From Pampus argenteus (taxonomy: Eukaryota; Chordata; Actinopteri; Scombriformes; Stromateidae), in the NCBI GenBank assembly GCA_036937835.1, contig CM072881.1, positions 1,132,501-1,196,500 on the forward strand: a stretch of 64,000 bases of DNA. Direction: 5' to 3'. Numbering within the stretch: the first letter of the stretch is position 1; every line of letters starts with the position of its first letter. The notes under the pieces are model-generated. The model ran no database searches, had not been told where the DNA came from, and worked only from the letters and a program-made list of their open reading frames with translations. The position numbers and the translations under genes are program-made. This document shows positions 1 to 12,109 of the stretch, in pieces.

Positions 1-880
1 ATTTGTTAAATATTAACCTTTAAACAGATTTCCCTAAATCACCACACCACACACTAGTGACAGCACAAATACTCTATTGTGTTGAGGTGTGGGTGAAGGC
101 TTGACCTTTTTCCTGTCTTCGTGTCTTCAAGCTGTCTCTGTCTGACTTGGACTGTGTTTGAGGGTCATTGTCCTACTGGGAGGTGAATCCTCTCTGTCTG
201 TCATTTCACTTTCTATCTTCTCAAGTGACAGTATTGAGACATTAATGCAGAGACTCATCCCAACATCATCATTCATTATGATAATTTGTCAAAAATGATT
301 ACATTTTCCTATGCATGCATACACTGGAAGCAATCTGTAGTCCATCTTTACACATAGACAGGAGGAAGCACTGCAGCTTTTCAAGACAGCATCTTCTACT
401 GTTAACAATGCTATATTCACCCGTTACATTAACCTCCAACATATCAGTATTTGGCTTTTGTGAATTTCTGCTATTTTTATACCGCCATCATGTTGCATGT
501 CAAACACAGTCAAAGCTCCAAAGCTTGGTGTGATTGCATATACAAATGCTGCCTTCAAGTGAAAAGTGAAGGCTTCAGTCTGCTTGGAGCTACATTACTA
601 CTTCCTACTCATGATGACATCAGTTTGTTGCGGCATGCCCACAGACAGCCGCCCGTTCATTGGATTACATACGGATGTATATGAGAAGCAGACATCTCAA
701 GTAAACCTTGAGCTGCTACAAGGCTTTGTTGCCATCACATGATTTAAGTAATGAACATTGGTCATGAGCAAACAGGTGGTTGTATATGAGAGGGAGAGCT
801 AACAATGGTGCTATCTCCATGGAAACTGTTCAAACTCCATCCACTGAGGAAGCCCAAAAGCTTTTTTGTCAAACCACATG
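1..880. other. intergenic, no gene seen
   Basis: I see no exon-like ORF with splice signals and no recognisable repeat family here. Short ORFs in this stretch have no domain or motif I can identify. The composition is ordinary AT-rich intergenic DNA. Confidence 0.6.
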
Positions 881-885
881 TATAT

Positions 886-1330
886 TTCAAATCAAATCAA
901 ATTTTATTTCTATAGCCAATACTCATTTTAACATTCATGTAATTCATTATAATTCATTGTGAGTGTACAATATGTGTGTGTTGATTGTTCTGTACATGTG
1001 ACATCATTGCACGTCTGTCCGTCCTGGGAGAGGGATCCCTCCTCTGTGGCTCTTCCTGAGGTTTCTTCCACCTTTTTCCCTGTTAAAAGGTTTTTTGGTG
1101 GCAAGTTTTTCCTCACTCGAATCGAGGGTCTAAGGACAGAGGGTGTCACTCCCTGTACAGATTGTAAAGCTGTGACTTTACGTCACAAAATATGCCCACC
1201 AGAAAACCTTTTAACAGGGAAAAAAGGTTAAAGAAACCTCAGGAAGAGCCACAGAGGAGGGATCCCTCTCCCAGGACGGACAGATGTGCAATGATGTCAC
1301 ATGTACAGAACAATCAACACACACACATTT
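886..1330. repeat. rearranged copy of LINE-3'-end repeat forming a long inverted repeat
   Basis: This is a copy of the repeat seen more fully at 12110-12914. About 888-917 is its 3' tail in reverse orientation (rich in atcaaatcaaat). About 918-1173 is its body in forward orientation, including the ggatccctcc and cctgaggtttctt blocks. About 1184-1330 is the same body in reverse orientation, with a deletion next to the cacaaaata motif. The forward arm 969-1108 and reverse arm 1193-1329 are near-perfect complements separated by about 85 bases. The order tail-reverse, body-forward, body-reverse is not a simple single insertion, so an inversion or second insertion is inferred. Confidence 0.8.
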
Positions 1331-1869
1331 GATTTTTAAAAAGTCTTAGTAATTTCCTAAAACTGCTGGTCACTGTAATTTAACAGATTTCACCTAAACA
1401 GGAGGAAATAGTGTTGGGGACTATTTTCTGCAGTGGATGAATCCATATTTGGTGCTCTAATCAGCATTTCTGGCAGCAGGACAGTGTGTGTGGGATTAAG
1501 TAAATAAACTACAGTGTGTGTGTCATAGTAATGAAGGAACATGTCACCCAGTGCAACACTGTGACTCACTGATGTGTTTTTAATAGTTTCTGAACAACAT
1601 TGGAGGTCTATGGCACAGAAGAAGATCTATCATATGCAACACTTGTTAGTAGATCCATTCACCATTGGTGTTTTCATGTGATTTGACGACTAGCAAAATA
1701 TAGAATATAACTAGATTATTACAGATGAAACCAGTGGTTCCCAAACTTGTGTGTACTTGTGATGTTTCAGATACATGCTTTAGTCTACAGTACTTCTAGA
1801 GTTCTTTGTAGTTCCACCAAAGAGACAATTCCCCTCACATGGTTTATATAAATACATGTTTGAGGTCCA

Positions 1870-2225
1870 AAGAGGCAAAACTCCAATATTTCACAAAAAC
1901 ACCTAGATTAAAGCTCTGAAAATGAATCAAATTTATGTAGAACTATGTTTTAAGATTGATTTTATAATCCTCACAGAGCAGTTCAAACTAGCTCCACCTC
2001 AAACAGCTATAACTATGAAATGTTGCTCATGCACTGATTCATCAGTATTAATAATGTACTTTGTTAAATGTATTTAATATATCAGTCACAGCCCAGTTTT
2101 CTGCAAAATGAGACTTTGACTTTAGTACTTTAACTAACTTTTGCTGCTAATGTACTTTTACTTATGTAGGATTTTTATATTGTAAAAATGATACTAACTT
2201 AAGTAAAGGATCTGAATACATCTTC
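1870..2225 (-). repeat. interspersed repeat, same family as 7850-8330, opposite orientation
   Basis: The reverse complement carries the block tttgaggtggagctagtttg and runs of acttaagtaaaagtac type, both shared with the copy at 7850-8330. Boundaries are approximate. The family looks like a non-autonomous teleost repeat without coding capacity. I cannot assign a class. A separate motif at 1731-1745 (cagtggttcccaaac) resembles a hAT terminal sequence but has no partner that I found. Confidence 0.5.
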
Positions 2226-2229
2226 CAAC

Positions 2230-3498
2230 ATTGCATGTCACCGCCACAGTATTGAGTATAAACAGTGTATGCTTAGACACTGATGATATTTTGACATACC
2301 AAAAAAGGAAAAGCAGTTCAATAATGGACGAATCATGTCTATTTAAATTCATGACCCTGCTGTAGTGCACAATGGTTCCCCAGTTGACACTTGAATGGAA
2401 CACAGCCACCGTTAATGTTATCAGTTCCACTTTAGCTTTTCCTGCTCTAAGTCAGAATTTCTGCAGTGAAAGAGGTCTGTTCAGGGTCCTGGTACACATA
2501 CCGGGACACATGAATTCATTAATTACTCGTGAACATCATCTGCTGTAAAACACCTCTATAAAGGTACTTCATTTCACAAGGATTGGTTAACTTTGCAGAA
2601 GAATCAAAAACATACTTTTATGTTGGTGACAATGACAAATGTATATTTGTTCAACTCATTTTGGGAAAGAAGCAGTGAGGACTTGTGTTATCAGACAGCA
2701 TGAAATTAGATGTTCTGTTTTTATTGTTCCACATACATTCAACATCAGAGTAACACAATCATTGTGAAACTGACACAGAGACCTGTGTTGAGTCTAGTGT
2801 ATGCCAAGGCAGGCTTGAGATATAAGCTACAGTAAACTAGTTGATATACATGATATATTGTGCTACATTTAAAGGTAGTGAAAAAAGCAAGTGCAGAAGA
2901 AGAAAGGAGTGTGTACAATAAAAATGGCACTCTTAATAAGTGTACATTCAATATTCACAAATAAGGCAGGTATGACTTGAGTTACAGGCTTTGGCATTAA
3001 GACACGTCGCAATCTGGAAGTCTTCTGCAGCAGAGTGAAGAAGAATGTGTGTCAGGCTTCCCAGGCCTCACACACACAGATCCTAATGACACCCCATCAT
3101 TCACATAACATTTGGCTGATGACATTCATGTGTGCAACATAACGGTCCGAAGCAAAAAACACCATATTTGGAAAGTGAATTTGTTGTATCAACGCTTTCT
3201 CCAGTACAGATTGGGTTATGTAAGGCTTGTGGAAGGCAGTTCATTGGTCCTAATGCTGGGTGGGGTGTTAGTGAGGTCAAAGCTATGACCCCAGTTCAAG
3301 ACCCTGTTTTTACACGTTTTACCCTGCAGTAGCATCCTCGAGCAAGGCACTCACTCCCTTTGTGTTCCAGGTAATAAATAACCAAATGTTTGACCTCCCA
3401 AAGAAAAATAGAAATTCCACAAGTGGATGGATGGATGGATATCACAGTGTTGGTACTGTCATATGCTGCAGTGTAGCTCCTGTGGTCAGAGGTTGCAT
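2230..3498. other. intergenic, 3' flank of ado
   Basis: No gene is seen. On the minus strand this is the region downstream of the ado stop codon, so part of it is probably ado 3'UTR. The first AATAAA I noticed on that strand is at 2719-2724, about 775 bases past the stop. It is only a candidate poly(A) signal. A short (GGAT)n run lies at 3424-3440. Confidence 0.45.
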
Positions 3499-5663
3499 TC
3501 AGACAGAGACTGCAGGGCCTGGGTAGGGTTCCCCTCCACACCAGAAGTCCTCTGGTTGAGGGATTTCTAGCAGCCATGTTTCCTCCTTCTCCTTCTCTTC
3601 TCCCTGCTGCTCCTGGTTGCCCTTTCTATCTGTTTTCTCCTCTGCTACAGTTTGCAGGACTTTGTAATAGTGACAGTCCCGGCCATCATTTGGATTGTAT
3701 GGTGGTGCCAGGATATCAAGGAAAGCAGCTGGCCCTTCCACTGCATCGATCTGGTGCAGATTATCCCGCACAGGAGTCAGAAGGCACGGACCGCTGTTCT
3801 CTGAGTACTCAGCCACTGAGCGGAGCACAGAGCGTCGCAGGGAGGCCGTCTGGAATGTGTCCAGAGGAGGCTCAAAACAAGGGGTGGTGCTGACAGTCAG
3901 GTCATCCTCCAGCTTGTCGAAACAGCGGACGCTCACCTTGCCATAGAGAACCTGAACAAGAGACAGAACGTATACAATATATATGTATATATGTGTATAT
4001 GCTTTTCAGCTTAACATCCAGTATTAACATTCAGCTTAAAATAAATAAAAAAAATAAGTGGGGTTGATTTGTATTGATTTTAGGATCATTTGTGTGATGT
4101 ATGAAAATGATAAAAATCAAACATTTTGGATCAATTACTTCTCTTTTCAGTGGAGGTCAGTGTACTTTACATATTTCTCTTAAGTCCTAGATGTAGTTCA
4201 TTAAAAAAACATTTATTTTACTTCCAAATATCCCAAAGAATTAAAAGAGTTTAGTATGGTTGTAGATTAGCCTCATTTTAATGTTTTTTTCTCCACATTA
4301 TTAGATACTAAAGAAAAATAAAGCCGTTGACCCATGACTCTTATACAGAGTCAAGTAAAACATTACACTAAAACTCTCACTGTCTTCTCATGTTTTATAG
4401 ACAAAACTATTCATCAATGCATCAAGAAAATAACTGGCAGATGAATGGATAGTGAATAATCAGTTGCAAAGAACAGTGTGAGAAACAGTATGGATGTGGG
4501 CATAGCTGGGATACAGCGATCCGACAGTCACATTCTAGTTACTGGCTTATATGAATGCAAATCCAATGCCTTTGCTCCTTTTCCTTTTTTAAAGCTCAGT
4601 GTGTGGAGCTGATTCTTCTATATGTAAGGTAACAATGAAGGTGTAACTACACATCACCTCACCACAGGTGGAGAGGTTCATACACCAACATTCTTTTCAA
4701 TTATATTGATCTACAACGTTTATACACATTTCAATTTAACAACTTAACAAACCTGATCTGTTTAAAGAGGTCAATATCAACACTAATAACCGAGGTCATC
4801 ATCTCAGCCATGGTTCATACTGACCCCTCACCAACACACCTCTGTACACTGTGTATCAATACACAGAGGCAATGATCCACATGAGAAATGATGACTGTGT
4901 TTCCATTAAGTCCTGTGCAACCAGTATCCATATGCTGGAACAATACTTGTGTTACTGTTTGCTAATTTAATAATGCACAACTTTATTGTACAATTTGAGC
5001 ACAATAACGTGAATGATTTGATTTTTTTATTTATTTAAACCTTTTATTGACAGAGGGTCACAGGGTCCAGTCCAGTTCAGTGGAGCCCTGACATGGACCT
5101 GGTGAGCACGGCCGGGTGTGTTCAGCACATCCTGGCTGCATCCTGTGTGTGACTGTAGCGTGCTGTTACAGTCACACTGGATGAACATGCTACTCACTGA
5201 CTGTGACAACATAAGGACATGTATGGAGTCAGGTGAGTCAGGGTGTAGGCTACATAGCTAGCTATAGCTTAAGCCATCTGAATACTAGCACCAACACAGA
5301 GCAGAGAGGAGAGGAGAGGAGAAAGACCTTCAGCATCCCGTTCATGCCCGGGTGGTCGTGAAGCGGTATGGAGGCGCCGGTTCTCAGCAGGAACACCCCC
5401 ATGCTGAACACCTCCGTCTCGCAGATGTGCATGTAGGTGACCGGGGGACTCTGGAGTCCCGCTGCACCGGAGCTCGCTTTGGTTTTCCGGGGAGGAATTT
5501 TTAGGTCGGCAGCCCTGACCGCGGTCACCAGCGAGATGAGTTCACTCTGTTTGTCTGCCACGACTTTGTTCTCCACGTTAGCCGAAGATCTCAAGCCTTT
5601 AAAGGCGATATAGGCTTGCTTTGCTATCTTCTGGATGAGAGGAGTTTTGTTGTCCCGCGGCAT
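3499..5663 (-). CDS. ado: cysteamine (2-aminoethanethiol) dioxygenase, two exons
   Basis: This is the thiol dioxygenase that oxidises cysteamine to hypotaurine and also N-terminal cysteines of proteins in the oxygen-sensing arm of the N-degron pathway. It is an Fe(II) cupin-like enzyme. Coding exon 1 is 5663-5328 (112 codons) and exon 2 is 3951-3499, giving 262 aa against about 270 in the human protein. Residues seen: PLHDHPGM with iron ligands H102 and H104, the third ligand in NLHQIDAVEGPAAFLDI (H178), and DGRDCHYY (C205/Y207), matching the Cys-Tyr crosslink pair. The protein ends in DFWCGGEPYPGP, typical of the family. The start at 5663 (MPRDNK) matches vertebrate orthologues; an upstream in-frame ATG at 5720 would add 19 residues. 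The intron 3952-5327 falls after LK, directly behind the iron motif. Its acceptor is a normal cag, but its donor is gtcttt, a poor consensus. As I recall, the mammalian gene is a single exon. No frameshift or stop is seen. Confidence 0.92.
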
Positions 5664-5910
5664 TCTGGTTGCGGTGAAAACTAGCGGCTTATCGGTGTGT
5701 CTCTGGCGCTCTCCCGCCAAATAAAACCGTGTTAGAATGACGGAGACGGTTCACGCTCCACGTGAAGAAAAGACAAAACCGGAACTTTTACAAATCAAAA
5801 CGCATTTCTTGGTGATTACAGCTAATTTCGCTCCCAGATGTGAGCCTCCCTCCAGTCATTTTCCAGTTTCGCCTCTTCGTCGGCGCTCATGGAGCTTGCG
5901 CACAAAACGC
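5664..5910 (-). promoter_or_regulatory. ado 5' flank / promoter region
   Basis: Sequence upstream of the ado start is locally rich in CpG compared with its surroundings, as expected of a housekeeping promoter. Motifs seen: a CACGTG E-box at 5759-5764, an ETS-like ccggaa at 5779-5784, and tgcgca (NRF1-like half site) around 5898-5903. No TATA box is obvious. A ZNF143/THAP11-like actacatttccc lies further out at about 6093-6104. Motif functions are inferred from known consensus sequences only. Confidence 0.45.
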
Positions 5911-5949
5911 AAAGATTCATGGGATATAGAGTATGAGAAAATGTAAAAG

Positions 5950-7849
5950 TGATCTAACTGAAATGAACGTGACCTGTGCAGCACTTCATAATCTCGTCGT
6001 GTAACATTAATGGGCTCGTAATTGCGCGAGGTTAGGGTTTGTGCTGACATATGAAAAACAATAGGAGATGAGATTGTGACGCACACAGTGAGACTACATT
6101 TCCCGACAGGTCCTGGGGGCGGTGGAGGGATGCAGAGGGGAAGGCCAGACAGGCCATTGAACTCTGCAGCCCTCCCTCGTCCCCCATCACATCCTCTGTC
6201 ACGTTTCTCCCCTTTAGGCTGCTCACATTTAAATCTAAAAGAAAAGGCAAAAAGCCAAAAACAATCAGGATTTGAAACCACGTAAGTGTAGCTCTTCATT
6301 TTGTCAACTCCTCTGACTGCTAAAGAGGAACACACCTGTACAGACATGTGAGGCATACGTGTTCTTAACCTGTACTATGAATGACATCTGCTCACTGTAA
6401 ATGTATATATAAAAATGTATGTTGTGTATATAAGTGCTGGGCAAATGCATACACTGTTGTTCCCCTAAAATCATATATGACATATCATTTATGAAATTAA
6501 AGCCATAGTGAGAGTAAAAGTGACATGTTTGTACAAACTTGTAATAGATAATATTCCATTATTTTATGAGATAATATAATAAACAATAAAAATGTACTTT
6601 CCGAAAGACTTTTAAAGACCGAATAACGGGCACACTACTGACCAGTTGTTACACTCAGCACTGAAGTGTGTGTCATCCATGATTTATGTGTAAATAGTGT
6701 GTAATGTTCAGCATAGTATTGATAATGTCTATGTCAAAATGTAGTGATCTAGAGAATGTATGAGAATGTAGATGAGACTAAATTATTTGGGTATATTTTG
6801 TCCAACATTAATGTTGATTTCACCTGGAATGTGTAATTATACATTGGACTTATTCTGCAGAAAGTAGTTTCAATGAGTGTTCACAAACCTTTCCGCTATT
6901 GAAGAAAGAAGTAGGTTCATAGATTACCTGTCTGTCTGCCTCGTCTAATGAAGATTGGTCTCTAAGCAACAGTCTCATCTTGAATTGAACTGGCCTCATT
7001 ATTTCTCAAGAGGATACTGCTTGCTTTGTATGTCCCTCACTCGTCATGCAGAATACATCATACATTAATGCAACGTATGCACACAAATGCACTGAGTTAC
7101 TCACACACATGTAAAGAGGTACTCAAGCGTAAACCCACACACTACTGTGCCAGTTGTTTAATTGCACATGTGAGCACACACACATGTGCGATCAGTAAAG
7201 TACATGTGCTCAAAAGGTGTTTGTGATGTAGGTGACTCAGTCCCGTTTTTGTTACTGGGTTAACCATGATCGCTTCCTCCTGCTCCAGAAGACAATGACA
7301 GGTGGAAGACACAACTGTAGTTTCATATAAATGAAAATGATTGATTTCCAGTACAAAGACAATAAGATGATTCTCTCTGATTCTGATTCATATACATTCA
7401 GAACTTCAAACCTACAATACATAAAAAAACTGACTTTAAACCAAATTACAAACAAACCTTGATTCATGGCTATCTATCGATAAATGGCAATTTTCACTTT
7501 TATCTACTCCTACCAGAGGAGTCATCCTCCCTACTGAACATTACTGAGGCTACCTAAATGTCAAAACAAGTAGTAGTATGACTGTTTCAAAAACAATTCT
7601 TATGAGCATTTCCTGCTGTACAACCTCTGTGGATAAAGTTTGGTTAAGTTTAGGCAATTAAAACTACTTGGAATTTAGAGAGCGTTAATCATTGACTTTT
7701 GGTACTTAAGGGGATGCAAACCTTGCTGTTTGTCAGACATGTTACATGCTATCCAGATTTTATAAAAGTCAAAAATACTCAAAAATATTAATACATTAAT
7801 TCTGATGTGATTACAAGTAAAAAGAAATCAAAATCAAAATTGCACTTAA
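5950..7849. other. intergenic, no gene seen
   Basis: ORFs between 5856 and 6356 overlap the CpG-rich ado flank and have no recognisable domain. The rest is AT-rich with scattered short CA-rich words (7020-7210). I see no exon with conserved protein similarity. Confidence 0.5.
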
Positions 7850-8330
7850 TTACAGTACTTGAGTAAATGTACTTTGGCAAAAGGCAGCAGTACCACACTG
7901 TGAGAATACTGTTACAAGTAGAACGCCTGCATTGAAAATATTACTTAAGTAAAAGTATGCAGGTATTATCTGTACTTAAAATAAAAAAAGTACTCAATAC
8001 TCAATTTGAGTGTTATATTACTATATATGAATGTAATTTTATTGTTGATGCATTCATGTATAACATTTTGTTGTTGGTTGAGGTGGAGCTAATTTGAACT
8101 ATTTTATATTTTGATGAGTAGTTTTATTCATAACAATGCATCATATTTTATAATCGTTCATTGTGTTACCCATGTAAAATCTTTATTTGTAAAGCAGTGG
8201 AATAAAAAGTACAATATTTCCTTTTGAACTTAAGTGAACCACAAGTATAAAATGGTATGAAATACAAATATGAAAATACCTCATATTCCCCAGAATGTGG
8301 AATACTTAAGTACTGACCAACAGTAAGTCT
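7850..8330 (+). repeat. interspersed non-autonomous repeat
   Basis: This is a second copy of the family at 1870-2225, in the opposite orientation. It starts near acagtacttgagtaaatgta, contains tgaggtggagctaatttgaa at about 8079-8098, and ends near gaatacttaagtactgacca at about 8309-8328. The acttaagta-type words near both ends are inversely related, as expected for a short DNA element with degenerate terminal repeats. There is no coding capacity. Confidence 0.55.
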
Positions 8331-8369
8331 TTGAGAACGGGTTTCTTAAACCAGGGGATGCATTAGAAC

Positions 8370-8785
8370 AGGAGCCTAAATGCATCACTGACTGTTTATA
8401 GCAAAGGGATGCTTTGTGTTCAGGTGGTATTTGAGACTGGAAGAACTCCTACAGTAAACCAATTCTGCATTGCATAAGGTGCACACAACCTTAGTGTTGT
8501 TGATGCCACCATCGGGAAGCTTCTTAAATATGAATTTTCCCTGAAGCAAGCCTGGCGGCTTCATGGCTGCATCATGATAGACTATCACGTTTGGTGTGGT
8601 AGTTCAGTAATTCACAGGCGCGTAGAGGTTCGAAAACTAGTTCTCGCCCCCTACAGTGCAATTCGGCTATGTATACATCCGCTCTAAACCTAATTTTGAT
8701 AATAGATTAACGGTGGTATTTTTTATATCGCTCGATAAGAGTCTCACATTATCAGCGCCTTAACGCCGATAACGGCCCACCACTA
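8370..8785 (-). mobile_element. 5' end of a hAT DNA transposon with BED zinc finger fragment
   Basis: On the minus strand the element begins at 8785 with tagtggtgggccgttatcgg, a hAT-type terminus. About 200 bases in, a 67-residue ORF (8588-8385) carries a BED-type zinc finger, CTLC followed by HLNTKH (C-x2-C and H-x4-H spacing), as found at the N-terminus of ZBED/hAT transposases. The rest of the transposase (RNase-H-like core, dimerisation domain) is absent, so this is a truncated dead copy. The family assignment is from terminus plus BED finger; the exact family is not determined. Confidence 0.75.
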
Positions 8786-8789
8786 ATAT

Positions 8790-9602
8790 ATATATAAAAA
8801 TGATATTCCAAGTACAGCAGTTCAAACGTTGAGTTCTAGTTGCACAATATTTGGCTTCTGCTGCAGTTCCAATGTCTACTGTGAGCATTTCAGAAGTAGA
8901 TTTAATTAAAGCAGTCTATTATTCAGCATCCAGTTTTCAAAAGAGTTTAAAACATAACTTCATATCAACTATTTCAGAGACATGAGGTGCTCTCTAAATA
9001 CAGACCTGCAGAGTAAAGAGTGGAGAAAATAGACAGATATTATCACTGAAGACTACACTACTACATTTTGCTTTTAATATAATATTTTTGACTAATTTCC
9101 ATTGTTTTTCTGAGATATGTGTTAAGATCTGACTTTCCTGGAACTAAAAGGGCATATCGTCATCCTGAGTTTAAGTTGCATAAGAAAATATTGTTTGAAT
9201 TATGCCTTTACAGAGGAAAAATTTGTAAAAACCCCTGATTGTTTGAGATCTTATTTGCATTTGCTGCTGGTTCTTGGACATAAAGTGAACATTATTCCTT
9301 AGCTGTTTAAAATGTGCATGACTGACATTGCAGAGAAGTCAAGCAAGCTTCATCATGCCTTCCTCAGAGCCGCAGCCAAGGATCTCTGAATGGAGCAAGT
9401 GATTCTCTGGCTGTCCACAATTTACATAGCAATACACACACACACACACACACACACACACCTTTGATGCACAATTGGCAGACTAATAATTTATAAGTGA
9501 AATGCAATGTTCATATACAGACATGCATGCAGGTGGAAGCACAGGTGCATATGTGCACACTCATTCAAGTATGCATAAATGTGCACGTAACACTGGACAA
9601 GC

Positions 9603-9664
<62 letters not shown>

Positions 9665-10435
9665 ATTCCTCTGTCCTCTGGAATCAGCATATTGAGACAA
9701 TGAGACAATGATAACAGCTGCTTATGGATCACTTAGTGCAACCAGTCAACATGGTCTTTGTGTTCAGTCAATACGCAGCCTGTTCTCTGTCATCAGAGTT
9801 GTCATTATTTTGCAATGTGTTCCACTGTTGAGAATATGAGTAGTCTTTTATTTGTTGCCCCCTGTGGCCTCACTGAATCAGGCCATCACTGAGAATGAAG
9901 CCAACTCTGTTGTCTGTCAAAGAACGTTAACAACCCGGGCCAAAGATGAAAATTCATTAGCCTGCTGGAAAAAATGTCTGCATAACTTGAGGGGAAACAG
10001 CAGGAGACGATGCAATGCTAATGTTTGTTCTTTCCATCAGAAAGCTGCTTTCTTCAGACAGAGGTATTCTGGGGATTTCGAACATTCACCAGTGGACTGT
10101 GAGCCTACACAACTGATTTATAGAAAATCATCAGATACAAAATGCTAATGTGTGTTCTGTACATTGTAAAGGTTCATTTTGCAACAAGAATATTTTTGTT
10201 GGGCTCCAAATGTATACACATTTTGGGTTTGTCGTACATAATTAACTGAATATTTCAGTGTTAATCGTTCATTCATAAGAAAGGCCTATAAAGTTCCCAC
10301 ATACATGACCCATGTGACTGTCTGTGTAAAGCTTCAGTAGTGTTTGTGTTCTCACTGTTGTTAGGTGAATGTCTTCTCCTTGTTCATGGTTTAACTGGGA
10401 AAATAACCAACAGCTTCATAGAATACAGTCTTTGT
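8790..10435. other. intergenic with two CA microsatellites
   Basis: No gene is seen. Pure (CA)n tracts occupy about 9434-9461 and 9606-9662. The 98-codon ORF at 9852-10148 has no recognisable domain, no flanking splice signals of note and no conserved motif, so I do not call it. Confidence 0.6.
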
Positions 10436-10439
10436 TAGG

Positions 10440-10790
10440 GGTGCTACTGATAAATATGTTAATTATCATTTAATCTGCCATTTATTTTCTTGACTTTCTA
10501 TTATCTTGAAATATTGTGAAAAATGTCCATCACAATATGTCTTTGTTGCTTCAAAAATCTTGTTTTGTCTGACAAACAAAGATATTCAGTTCACAGCTGA
10601 GAAGCAATGTTTGGTTTGCAAAGCTTTAAGGGCTTAAATACACTGACATTTGGATTATGCAGACTTTCCTGAATGCATGATAATGAATGTATTACATTAA
10701 AATATTTATTATTCTTTTAATTCTTTAATTTGATGAGGATTATCTTAGTTTATATGTTTCTTTGATCAATTAATGACATTTTTTTAAGGC
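10440..10790. repeat. old interspersed repeat of the attaatcgattaat family
   Basis: The segment reads like a diverged copy of a common teleost repeat whose hallmarks are taatc/gattaat ends and an interior with aatgtc..caaa..cttgttttgtct and aaagatattcagtt (about 10551-10592). Related pieces occur at 27425, 34405, 35935, 38595 and 43549. There is no coding capacity. Class is unknown; boundaries are approximate. Confidence 0.5.
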
Positions 10791-11109
10791 TGAGACAACC
10801 AGTGCAACCAGTTTTGCTACATACAGTAAAGTAAATGGAACTTTGTGTATATATGACATTAAGCATAATCATTAAATACAAAAAATTAAATATTGAGGAA
10901 AAGGTTCACTCTCAGTGTCAACATGGATGAGAAGTGCTCTGGAAAATAGGAATCTGAATGTCTACAGTTCCAAGACTACTTGGTTAGACTACAACTTCAT
11001 TTGCTGATAAAGATCATGTGATCAGACCAAAACAGACATATCTATGATATTGGCCTTGTGGCAACATCGAACTACAAATATTTCTGCTCTAAGGAAAATA
11101 TGTCATGTG

Positions 11110-11800
11110 ACCAAGGGCGTAACTTTGGGTTAAACATTGGGGGAGGTCACACTCAGGGCCGTTGCAGGATTTCAAAACTGATGCGCGGGCTAAAAATCTT
11201 TCAATTTTTGAATGATTCGGGGTGCATTACATGTCACACAAGAGATCTATATTGCTGAAATTACTTAAATAACTTACGTTTGAATTAAAAAATGGCAAGA
11301 GTAGGTTAAACTTGGTTTGATCTGGCAAAAGCAATGAGGGAAAAAAGACTTTCTCTAACCATGTACGCACATTAACCATCCCTCTAACTAACTATATTAA
11401 CAATGCTTTTCATTTTTTATGTTGTTTCAGTGTTTCCCCACATTATTTTACTGTAATATTTAGCTTACATTATTTATGCAATGTTATAGCCCATTTCAGG
11501 TATTCCATGTTTATGCTCACATGAACTCCCCTTGGCTTAACATTTTGTCTAACTCAGGATCGGCAACCTATGGCTCGCGAGCCAGATGTGGCTCTTTTGA
11601 TGACTGCATGTGGCTCGCATTGGAGTGAACGTAAGCCGGTACGGTCCGGTACTGCGTACCACTAAAACAGGGGTGCCCAATACGTCGATCGCGAGCTACC
11701 GGTCGATCGCCAGACGTGATCAAGTCGATCGCAGAGGCGCCCACCGCCGCAGCCGTCAGTATGGTGGGCCATCCACCCCGCTCCCGCGCGCCAGTATGTT
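11110..11800. repeat. cluster of degenerate hAT-like termini
   Basis: Several short stretches resemble ends of hAT elements: cagggccgttgcaggattt near 11154, cagtgtttcccc near 11430, ggcaacctatggctcgcgag near 11562, and caggggtgcccaatacgtcg near 11668 followed by the CpG-containing gatcgcgagctaccggtcga. I could not pair them into one element with target-site duplications, so the region is called as a mosaic of remnants. Confidence 0.35.
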
Positions 11801-12109
11801 AGGCTGTCCGTACATTACGCCTATGCATGTGACTATAAAAGAGTTGGTGTTGAGAGGGAACTATGAGACAAATGGATGTTCTTGATCTCCAGTGTTTGAA
11901 TTGGTCCAGCCACGCTGTGTTTTACTCCAAGAAGTAATAAACATACACACACACACACTATGTTCACTGTGTCTTTCATGGTTGAGCTGCAGGCCCTCAC
12001 CACCTATCTGATATCATTGGATTAGGAATGATGGTACATGATGCTACATCACATAAACTGTATATCTATATATATAAAGTCTATGCTATGAACAATGCTT
12101 ATAACTACA

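Noticed and set aside
5856..6356. 166-codon ORF on minus strand near the ado promoter
   Set aside because: It overlaps ORFs on the opposite strand in a CpG-rich flank and shows no family similarity. It is not joined to ado by any splice signal I can support.
9497..9711. ORFs with His-Thr runs
   Set aside because: They are read through a (CA)n microsatellite.
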